From positions 38,764,180 to 38,828,179 of the forward strand of contig NC_133932.1 of NCBI RefSeq assembly GCF_031877795.1: 64,000 nt of DNA. Direction: 5' to 3'. The stretch is from Strix aluco (taxonomy: Eukaryota > Chordata > Aves > Strigiformes > Strigidae). Positions 10,638 through 21,000 of the stretch are shown here, in pieces. The notes under the pieces were generated by a model that made no database searches, had not been told where the DNA came from, and worked only from the letters and a program-made list of their open reading frames with translations. A program made the position numbers and the translations under genes. The stretch's first letter is position 1; every line of letters starts with the position of its first letter.

Positions 10638-13600
10638 GTTTATAATCTATACATGATGTATGCTATTACAACAAAAAGGTTTCACTATTCATCAGCTTGC
10701 AAGCAAAACTGAAAAGTTTATCAAAATAAAAAAAACAGTATTAAGAAGCCATGATTAATAAATGAGGGTGGTAAATCTCACAACTAATGGATATAAATAA
10801 GTGATCAAAGTCTAAACTGGTATTATTGAGAAATGACTTAAAAGGGTGCCACATACAGTGTCTCAGGGCATTGATTGTATCATAGGACTGAGCTACCACT
10901 TCTACACAGGAAACCACAGAGTTAATAGTGTCATGGCAATAGCAAGAGCAGAATTCTGCTTCCTCACCAGATCTGTCTTTATTGAGTGTTTCAGTGTCTT
11001 GCAGTGTTGTTTCATAAACACTAATTTATCCTTCATTCGTCTCAGATAGTTATAATGCATAATTCCCCACACACCTTCACCTAAAAAAAGCAGAGCAGCC
11101 AAGCTACTATGAATTTGAGAAACCAATCTGGTTTGGTTTGCTTGCTATGTTTTGCTTAAATGTACTGTCTGGGGGGGAAGAGGGTGCACACTACCTGCAT
11201 CCTTTGTGGATGTCACTGCAATTTAAAGTGGTGGAGGCTGACCGGCCCTAATCGTGGTCTGAGCACCCATTAACACTTGGAGTGTTATTAGAACAAGTGT
11301 TCCAGGAACATACCTTTTCCTTTAGCTTCATCTGAAAGAAACTGAGTTTGCAAACTCAAGTGATTCACCTGGGATTCAAGTTGCAGCATGGTGTAGGGAG
11401 GTAACAGATCAACAGTGTGCTTATGAAGGAAACTTGAACTAAAGCAGTACTGTAGAGACACCTAATAGAAGTTGCTGCAGAACCCATACCTCAAGGACAC
11501 AGTGGGAAAGGGGTGTATTAGTCAAATGTTTTGAAATATTTTCAAATCTTTCATTTTAATCTGCTTTACCCAGGCCTTGTGTTTTGTCTAAGACACTTGC
11601 AGAATAAACACCATGTAATTACTATGTGTTCCTTTGTCCATCGTAATGCACTAATGCTATTAGTAGAGACAGGTATAAAATCTACATGTCTAAAGCAGAA
11701 TCCAATACTCACCCATCCTTCTTTCCACATTCTCTTTTATTCATAAAACATCTCCAATTTATTACATTAAACAAGACAGAGAGAAGCATCCCACTACAGC
11801 CCTCCCTTTCCTGCTCAGAGCACAGCCTCTTCTGTGCAGTGAAGGAGGCAGAGCTCTTTGGTGCAGTGTAACTCTTGTCACTTTAACAGTAACCAAGGCC
11901 ACAACATACACAAATGGCATGGGACCAAATTAATCCTGCAAAAGCAGCTTTAATCCTGGTATTTCCTAATTCAAGTGCTTGACTTTCAGTTTAATAGCCT
12001 TTAAACACAACAGTCAGAAATAAAACAAGCTATAATATGTTAAGAAACAAAATCAGAAATGGTTTGCAGAACCATTTAAAGACATTTACACAGATCATCT
12101 GAAAGCCTGATGTAAAAAAAAACCCAAAGATTACCAGAGTAAATGCACAATGCATTAAAATTTCACTACATGAACACTTCTCAGTAACAAAGTTGATCCA
12201 AGACATTCCTGCTCTCTTTTGTTCATCTTACCTGCACAATGCTGTTCACTCCTCCTTCAGCTGTGCCAGTACAAATATTTGCAGGCCTGTATTACACAGC
12301 AGATCAGACAATAAATAAAAACCAAATAGTATTTCTTTTAAAATGCTGGCCAATCTTTACATTAAACCACAATCTCAAGAACAATTGCATTGGCGTAACT
12401 GAAGAGGCAGTAAACTGTGACAGGGGAGCAGCTATAGGAAGCGAAGAACTCCTTACAACAGTTTGTCATCTAAGTCAATGCTTGGCTGCCTGTGCTCAGC
12501 CCCAACACAAAAGGTGTGCCCAACTTCTGTGAAGATAACAGAACTGTGGCTGGCTCCTGTGATGCTACATTTGATTCCAGGTGTTTGAGGATTCATACTT
12601 CCTCAGATGAAGATTATTTTGCCATTAACTACCTAAATTCTTTCCTCCAGATAATCTGCTTCTATTCTCTCCAACCATTTTTTTTCCAGCTGTCTTCACT
12701 ACTGACTGGAAACAAAGCTCTCTCCTCTTTTCTTCCATGATGTTCGGGTGACATCAAGGAAACAGCATATCAGAAAATCTCCCATTGTCCGTGTTCAGAT
12801 GCCACATACTATAGCAGCTGCCAGTCCTCAGGAGGAACAGTGACAGTAAGGCTCCAGACCCAAGAAGGGCAAGTGCAGCAGGAGCACCTGCAGCCTTCCT
12901 TCAGGAGGCCAAGAAGAGATTTTTACTGTCAATCTTCAACAGCCCTCTACTGATCTCAGCGAACTAGATTTCAGAAACCTAAGTACCACATTTGGTACAA
13001 GATTTATTTTATTTTAGTTTTTGAACAAGGATAGAAAAAGGCACCTCTACTATTTCAAAATCACTTTCTGCAAAAAGGACATTGCTACTCAGGAAAGCTC
13101 TTCACAAGGGAAGGGTAAAAAAGCTTAATCTTTGGTCCGGCAGTTTATTGACCTTCAACAGCTACCTGCCTTTGAAGTGGCAGTTCCCCTTCCTTTCCTC
13201 TGTCCCTTACTCTCACATCTCCTCCTCCCAGCCCTGTTGTACCCTCCTCTTCTTTCACCAGCTCTGTTGCTCATTCGACCTCCCAGTAAGTTGATGCAGC
13301 TCCCTAAAACGAAGCAGGACACAGACAAACAAACAAACTCAATCCTCCTTATATCTGTTTGATATTTTATAGGTTAGGAGCTTAACCAGCTCACTGAGAG
13401 GTCAGATAAGCCTTGGAGTTGCAGCAAGAGAAGCCACGAAACCACCCATTCTTTGCCAGCAAGTTGTTCAGTCAGCTTTGCCCATCTGAAATTCCACCTT
13501 CAGAAGCCATGAAGTCACCAGTGCCGAAACTTTACAAATAGAATCAGGCAGATATTTGTGTGAACAATTTCAGCATAACAGCTTACACTTGCGAATACAC

Positions 13601-16600
13601 AAGCAACTAAAATTAAGATGTTGACTTCCATTATAACAACATAGCTGTCAGCTAGAGCTGTGTTAATAGCATGTTGGGGGTGGCAGTGGGAAAGCCGGTG
13701 TTCTGAAGCACTTAATGAGATGCAGCGTTGCAGCAAGGAGGCGCCAGGGCTGTGAGAAACTGCAGTCAGAAGCAGAGAATACAAGGAAGAAGGAGGAAAC
13801 ACACACAGAGGAGACAGGCAACAAGGGAAACTGAACAGGGGTTTCAACAGGGAAAACATACATAAGAAGTGTGGTGATGGCAAAACCACTAAAAAACGCA
13901 AAGAAACGTGGATTATAAGACTCAGCCAAAAAATACAAGTGACTTCCTGGGGTATCCCCAGGTAAATGCAGGAATGTTACACTCAGTTGTGAGTGCTCTG
14001 CAAAGGATTTGATGGCTCTGATAATTCATGTACTGTTTCAGACACAAGGTGGGAAAAAAGTCTCATTACTCGTCAAGAGTCCGGATGCAAAAAAACCCTA
14101 CACTGCTTAAACTTATACTCAAGGATCCTATGCTGGATTTTATTATTTGAGTCTGACAACAGTTTATCAAATGCCTCTTCTCCCATCAACAGCCTTTGCA
14201 GTCTTCTACAGTCCGTATATATTTACATGTCCCCTGCCCCCCAAAAGCTATATGTAACAGCTCCAAACCCGTGGAGCAAGGCTGTCTGCACTTCTATAAT
14301 CTTTTTCTAACTAAATATTTGAGTAATCCCTTGCTGCAAGTTCATGGATTCTGTCTTCCTGGATTTACGAAATGTGATTTCAACTGCTATTGCTGTTTTC
14401 CACTGCAGACAATACTGCAAACTTCCTCCATGAAGTCAAATGTTTTTCATTTCCAATAGGTCAGCAGCAAGGAGAGACTCACTGGTATGAAGACAGGCAT
14501 ATAATCAGATAAATAATATATTTACTAGGGTGTGAAATTGATGTATTAATTTCCAACTACTTATCCTTCACACATACAAAAGCAGAAATTTAGGGAGAGG
14601 AAAAGATAATATTCTGGAGTCTATTTCCCCCTCCACTAGGGACAAATAATTAGCAGTTATCCTGATACAGACTAGAAATTCTCTTAGAAATTAGAGGCTA
14701 CTTTTCACATTCACATAGTTTCGACATTTGACCCTCAAAATAGCTCCTCCTGACTAGAAGCAAACTACAAAATGTCAAAGTAACACCACAGAGCTCCACT
14801 TGTCCTTCTCATTCTTGTTTACAAACAAGCAGCAGCTAAGGGTGCAATTTCATCTTTCTCTCAGTCCGATCTAACCAGGGATTGCTCCTGCAAGGAGCAG
14901 TCCACGTCTCCTCCTCCGCTAAGGAAGGAGGAGTAGCAGCGTGCTGTCAGATCAGTAAACTGATCCAGCCGACCATGGGATTGCACAACTACTGGATGTA
15001 AGGGAGAGGGCAGGAATGTGCGCTGGCTGTGAGCTTTTCTGATTCTTCTTGAAAGAGTTCATGAAGATTAAAACACATCAAACAGTTTGATAAAATATTT
15101 GCCCTGGCCTCAATCTCAACTGAAAGGTGTGTAACTCATCATCCGAATTGCTGTAAACTAAACCAAGAGACTAAAAAGTTTAAAAATACCTTTCCGCAAG
15201 GACTCCTTCAGTTTTCATTCTCCTGAATTTTGTAACATTGCCATTAAACTCTCTGATGGGACAAGACTGTAAAGCTTGATGCCATACAATTTAAACACCT
15301 ACAAAAACCTCATCCTCAGAAATATTTCACGTGATTTTTTTTGGTAAGGGATGCATGGAATCAAGAATTTGAAGAAGGGGAGACACACACCAAATGTATA
15401 CATTTGTACTCTTTCTACAGGTTGACTTTATTATTGTATTCGTAATAAAGAGATATATGTACCAAACTGAACAATATTCAGTCATCTGCTTTCCTATATG
15501 AGCTATTCTTTCTTTGTTTAACTGACCCAATTCACAATAAAATCTTGTCTACACACCACTTTAATTTTGTTGGTATAGTAGAAATGACAAACTCTAATTG
15601 TGGGCTTATTTCTGCTAATATAAAGTGCTTTTTACAGGCATAGCATATTTTAGATGGGAAGAGAAGCCAGTTATACCCTTCTAAGGTACTTTTCTATCAA
15701 CAGTATTGTGTTTACACTAAGGTTTCTTAGTGTAACAAGAGATAGGGGAAAAAGTCACGTAGTTAATCTGAAGCATGCAGAACTAACATAAAAGCTGAGC
15801 CTAAAAAATTGCCAGGTGAGAAACTTATAATTCAGAGAACACAGGTATCTTCCACCCACTGAAGGGATCCAAAGAAAACGCCATTCAGCCATCATTAATT
15901 ACAGGCAAGATACTGGGAAGACAATACAGGATACTGTAAAATGGGAAAGACAACAGCAATTTTACATGAGTTTTACATAAGCTATTTATAAGGTCATGAA
16001 TAGCACGTGGAAGATTTTCAGCTTACTCAAAGCCCATGTGCATTTGGAGTAGGCAATGTCCACATATTTTGTTGAAAAAAGATTTTAAAATTCTCCTCTG
16101 TGACAAGAACACTATGTATTTTTTCTTTATTCCTCAAAAGTATTTATGAGAAAGGAGCTGGTCCCATTCTTACTGAACTTCCAGGGAATTTGTCCATTGA
16201 ACTCAACAGCTGAAGGACTGTACTCAGAGTTATATCCTGGCACAAAATAAACTAATTCCTTTTGTATGTGACAGGTAGATTAAGTTGTGGCAAACAGTGA
16301 TTAGAAATCACTGTAATTCTGCTGCTTTTTCTTACATGATGATTGATGTATTAATTTTAAATTTTAATTTATTTAAAAAGGTTTTTCTGAGTCATATTTA
16401 CTGTACCAAATACAAGATTTTTGAAAAATTCTCCAAAGATACTCACAAATGTATTCAGGTCAGAATGCCCAATAGTTCACCTCAAAGTAGTTCTAATGGT
16501 TTTTAGCTGGTGGGCACCCACCCCACTGGGACTACTGGTACCTTCTGGTTCCAGCATATTGTGGTGTCAGGCCTGATGCTGGCCTACGCACGAGCCACAC

Positions 16601-19600
16601 AGCACTGGAGGGAAATCAGTGGGTCAGAGGGATGGGGCGTGAGGGGGTGGCAGGGACACTCATTCTGCACCATTTAAGAACTGTCCCTGTGCTAACCATA
16701 ACTTAACAAAGAGATTACTGAGAATGAAATGCAACCTAAAGATTACTCACGCTGTTAAGTACTGATGTAGGATATACCATGGATAAGGAGGTTAATGTAC
16801 TGAGACAAAAAAGGGAAAAATATTTCTTCCTTTCCTGAAGAATGCAATTTAATTCTATATGAATTACTATGAAAGGACAAGTTTCATAACATTTTCTTGA
16901 AATTATTTGGCCAAAGGATTTCTCATGCCTTTTCATCACTGATTGTATGAAAAGATTTTGCACAACAAAGGCGTGGCATTTCACTAAATCTCAGAGGGAA
17001 AACAAAACCCCCTCAACAATCAGGACTAGGTGATTTTAAAACGTTCTTAGTTTTGATGGGCTGTAAGACTGCTGGTGGCGGTGGTGGAAGTAGAATGAGT
17101 TTAGGAAGGTAGAAGTGTTGCTCAACACTTCCCTTCCTTGTTCATAGAACTATTCTAGAACAACATAATACATAAAGTAGCCAATAAGCAAAGACAACAG
17201 ATGATTTTATTTTCACTGCTGAATGAAAGAAAATATAAGAGAACTGCTGTCTTAAATATTATCATTAAGGAAAAAACTTGGGAAAAGACTACAGTACATT
17301 GACTAATATTAAATCTACACCATAAATATTTGGGGAAAGCAACTCCCTCTGCACAGAGTATGTATTTTTAAGTTGGGCATACTGCAGTCTTTCCACTTGC
17401 AACAAATGATTTTGCTGCCTCTAAAGATTTTTTTCCCTTCCGAGGATCTCAGATCATTAAATGTATCAGAGTTCATTATGAAACAGCTCACATGCTCAGA
17501 AGTTGAGAATTTCTTTTAATGAGAGCTGGAAATAGCTGCAAGTGTAATGCGTGACTCACAGCATAGTACCTCCCAGTGCAGTACAAACCATCTGGTGGTC
17601 ACAGCCCAACTTCCTCTCCCCAGCTCCTCCTTCCTCTACCCTGTAAGTCTACACTTGTTTATAGACTGTAGTTATCACTATTTTGCAGATAAAACAACTT
17701 TCAAAACCTTGAAAACTATAATGGGAAACTACTTGATGTTTTTTATGGTAATTACTTCACAGCTACTGAAGTTCAAAAAGAAACAACTTCAATATAGCAT
17801 GAAAGCTCACAGCTTTCTGTAAAGTTGTCCTTTTAAACCAAAATGTTGGCATGCCTCTAATTTTAAGGAAAGCATAGCCAGCCATTACTGAAGATGAGCA
17901 AAGGACCAACTATCTAATTCTCTGTGTATCAGTATTCTCTAGCATCATACACACAAAACCCATGAGGTCACAAAACCCAACCTCTTAGTGGTATCAAGCT
18001 TCTAGTGATCAGGAGGGTTCTCAGTCCAAGAAGCGTGTTGAATTTGAGTCAGCTGACAGAGTATCACCCTGCTGCTTGGAACCTACACAGTAGGAAAAGG
18101 AAGCACAAACCTTCACATTTATCCTATTTGTGTACCATTAAAGGTACAGTGCAAAGAGGACTTCAGGAACTTCTTACAAGCTATTGCCTCTTTTTACATT
18201 AAATAAGAGTGCTAGTATGTACTAAAGGATAAGTTACCTTAAGCCTTAAAAAAGCACCCAACTCATTATGGCTTTAATCCTGTTTTGGATGACAGGGCAA
18301 TGTTGAAATTAGTGGAGAGCAAGAGACGTGGTCACTCACTCTCAGTTCTGATCCCCAGGGGTTATCTTGGCTCCTGCAGTCTCAGGGGAGCTCACAGCTG
18401 GGGAAACCCCTGATAAATCCTGGCACACATCGGCTGTAGCTGAAAACTCCAGAGGTTGTAATTTGTGACATCTCCCTGTGAGTCCCTACTGAGAACGTGC
18501 AAATGACAGCTCTTCAGATGTTCACAACCCAGTGAGGTTGGGTGGATTTTCTACAGGTAAACCAAATGTTCTTATGAGATTACAGCTGTATATAGCATGT
18601 GGGTAATAAAACTTCTGAGAGGAAGGGATGTCAGATCCCCTTCCACCCAAGACATGGCCACATAATTTGTTTTTTGCAAACAAGGTTTGTAAAAACAGTT
18701 GCTAAAGTTTGCTCAAAACTTCCCCTCAAGAACATCAGCATAACCTTGGTGGAAAATTTTAGTCAAAGCAGTTTGTCAGTTTGAGCTAAGTCAGAAAAGA
18801 ACATAATAATTGCCAGTGTTCAGGCAATACAAACATAAAGCATTACTAGATTTACCTGTAATACCTATTTACTACTCCTGATTTAATATCAAAAGCCTTG
18901 TTGTACAAAAATACATTAAAAAAAAAATCTATTTTCATAGTAACACTTATCTAAGGCTGAAAATACCAACTATGACTTAACTACAAGATGTTCACTGTAT
19001 TCAAAATAGTTGTGATTATGTAACTCATCACAAGCTCTTCTTATACCCACAGCCTACCTACCTCTTACTTCCACTGTGAGGCTAACAACAAAAAAACTGA
19101 ATAGCTTTTAAGACAAGTGCCATTTAATTATTAAGAGCTTACTCAGTATACAATGAAATTCCACAGTATTTCCTGACTCATAATAACTCCTTTAAATCAA
19201 GTTTTCCTGCAGTTCGATACTTCCCAGGAGCCGCATCCAATCTGGACGTATAATGACAGTTTGGACTTTAAAGAGCATTAAAGTAAAATTCTCTCCGACA
19301 TCTGTGATCGGGTAAAAGTCCTTCCACAGCCTTACGCAAACGCACAGCACATGCTGGTGTAGAGCGCTGAGGATTTTTCCACTAGACTATGAGATGTACT
19401 TTTTCCGCCTCATGAATAACACAGCCAAAGAGCGCTTGGACTAGTAAAGCTACACTTTGTTTAGTACCTGCATGTACTTATACGTCGCAGGAACCTTGCT
19501 GGGTTGCTTTCCGCCCTGAAATTTGCAGGCTAGCGTGGCTCTCCCCTCAAGACACACCGGGGAGGCACAGCCCTCCCGGATCCTCTGCCATGTTTGACAC

Positions 19601-19924
19601 CTCGGACCCACAGCCGGCGTCCGCCCGGGGAGAGGAGTCGCGAGCCGCGGCCCCGCCGGGTAGGAGCCGGTACCGGCAGGGCGCCGCGCTCCCCTCCGCG
19701 GCCGCTGCCGGCGGGGCGGGGCGGAGCGGGCGGCCCCGGAGGCGGGGCTGCCCCTCCCGCCGGGCGCAGCGCAGGTAAGGGGGCACGTGCGGCCGGGAGG
19801 CGGCGCGTTCCTTCCCGCCAAACCCCACCCAGACCCAGCGGGGCGCAGGCGCGCGCGCCCCTCCGCCCCGCGCGCTGCTCCGCTCCCCACGCGGCGCCGC
19901 TCTCCCCCCGCCGCGCCGCTCCCC

Positions 19925-20182
19925 GCATGCGCCGTGAGGGAGCGCGAGGCCGGCCGCCGCGCAGGCGCAGTGCGGCGGGATTCCGGCCCGGGGGGAGGGC
20001 GCGGCACAGGCGCATGAGGGGCAGCTGAGGCGGCGCGCGGAGCATGCGCGGCGGGCAGGCCGGCGGGGCTTATGTGGCGGGCGTGTGCCGGCGCAACGGG
20101 CACCAGCCGCTTCCTCGGGGCGGAGGGAGCATGCGCGGAGGCCAGGGAGACGAGTTTCGTAACCGGCGCAGGCGCACTGCGC
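19925..20182. promoter_or_regulatory. Cluster of six NRF1-type motifs
   Basis: Sites matching or close to the NRF1 consensus (GCGCAnGCGC or GCATGCGC) occur at 19925-19932, 19959-19975, 20005-20018, 20041-20051, 20128-20140 and 20166-20182. The two at 20041 and 20128 share the same AGCATGCGCGG. NRF1 normally drives housekeeping promoters in unmethylated CpG islands. The cluster lies downstream of the proposed ZBTB21 first exon in its transcription direction, so it may serve an alternative start site or an antisense transcript. Confidence 0.6.
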
Positions 20183-20325
20183 TGCTCGGGGACCGCAGCC
20201 CCGCTCGGTGGGGGGAAAAAAAAAACCACCTCAGAGTTACGTCAGGAAAAGACGCCTTTGTACACGGGGAGACCCAAACGGCGCGGGCAACCCCGGAACG
20301 GGCGCGAGACGCGGCCGTTACTCAC

Positions 20326-20430
20326 CCTCTCCGCCGCCGGCCGCGCCCCCCCCTGCTGCCCCCCTCGGCGCCTCCTTTCACGGTTCGCCCGCGCGCGCTG
20401 CTGCCACCGCCGTGATTCCATCCATCTTGA
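20326..20430 (-). other. ZBTB21: Probable noncoding first exon of ZBTB21
   Basis: On the minus strand a strong donor (GAGAGG|GTGAGT) places the exon's last base at 20326. Just upstream of it in transcription order is an AAGATGG element of YY1 type (20429-20422), often found at or just after start sites. The exon would be about 100 bases and noncoding, splicing eventually to the coding exon at 8947. The right-hand boundary (start site) is inferred, not seen. Confidence 0.5.
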
Positions 20431-20503
20431 ATTTGACGTCATCCCACACCAGGGATGAGGTCATCGAAGGGAACGCTCGTCACGTGCGCAGCGCTCCGAT
20501 TGG
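20422..20503 (-). promoter_or_regulatory. ZBTB21: ZBTB21 core promoter: YY1, CRE, E-box and CCAAT motifs
   Basis: Within 82 bases there are a YY1-type element (20422-20429), a perfect palindromic CRE TGACGTCA (20434-20441), an E-box CACGTG (20481-20486) and an ATTGG, which reads as CCAAT on the minus strand (20499-20503). A CRE-like TTACGTCA lies at 20237-20244, within intron 1. The arrangement is typical of a TATA-less promoter bound by CREB/ATF, USF-type and NF-Y factors. Binding is inferred from motifs only. Confidence 0.65.
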
Positions 20504-20620
20504 CCGGCGGGGGAGCGGGGGGCGAGGCGCTGGCGCGGCGGGGAGGGTGGCGGTTGGAGACGGTTACGGGGGATCCCCCACCCGCCGCCCTTCCCCCACA
20601 GGTAGCGCGGCGGGCGGGAG

Positions 20621-20679
20621 CCCTCCCCTCCCCTCCCCTCCCTCCCCTCCCTCCCCTCCTTCCCCTCCCCTCCTTCCCG
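20621..20679. repeat. C-rich tract (CCCCT)n, potential G-quadruplex on the minus strand
   Basis: Repeated runs of three or four C separated by one or two T span about 59 bases. The minus strand therefore carries many short-loop G-runs, which can form a G-quadruplex. It lies about 200 bases upstream of the proposed ZBTB21 start. Confidence 0.8.
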
Positions 20680-21000
20680 CGCCCGGCGCCGCGCCGCGGG
20701 GAGGGCGCCAAGCGCCGGAGTCCCCCGACACGGCCCCGGCTGCCACCCTCACCCCTTCCCCCAGCCCCTTCACCGCAGCCCTCTAACGCCCGCGCGGGAG
20801 GGAAACTGAGGCAGCCGCGGCGGGAGGCACACGCAGAGGCAGGTCCCCGTCGTGTCCGTGTCTCTCCCCCCGTAGTGGGGCCGGTGTCACCGGTAGGATT
20901 GGGTAGGGTGCTGCTGTGGTACGCCCCCCTCCCCCCGCGCCTGGACCCCGCGTACTGCGGGTGGGCGTCTGGGGGGGGAAGCCTCTGCGGGCAGCGTTAA

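Larger units (their letters stand above)
8948..20325 (-). other. ZBTB21: ZBTB21 5' intron region
   Basis: This runs from a GTGAGT donor at 20325-20320 to the AG acceptor at 8950-8948, both on the minus strand. It may be one intron of about 11.4 kb or may contain further noncoding exons that cannot be recognised without transcripts. Inside it lie a solo LTR (10210-10637), a trinucleotide repeat, small hairpins near 14.9 kb and the left part of the CpG island. The open frames here are short, unspliced and resemble nothing I know. The rest appears to be ordinary AT-rich intron. Confidence 0.6.
19560..21000. promoter_or_regulatory. ZBTB21: CpG island, ZBTB21 promoter region
   Basis: About 1.4 kb of very GC-rich sequence with dense CpG dinucleotides is bounded sharply by AT-rich DNA on both sides. 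It is the only such island in the window and lies upstream of ZBTB21 on that gene's strand. The long open frames on both strands here follow from GC richness (few stop codons) and are not genes: their translations are Arg/Pro/Ala/Gly-rich in every frame. The island holds a motif-rich core promoter, a run of NRF1-type sites and a C-rich tract, listed separately. Confidence 0.9.

Noticed and set aside
12239-12740. Two overlapping plus-strand open frames in the ZBTB21 intron
   Set aside because: Short, overlapping in different frames, with no domains.
19450-21000. Many long overlapping open frames on both strands (up to 259 codons) in the GC-rich block
   Set aside because: They overlap in all frames, are Arg/Pro/Ala/Gly-rich and have no domains. 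They result from few stop codons in CpG-island sequence.
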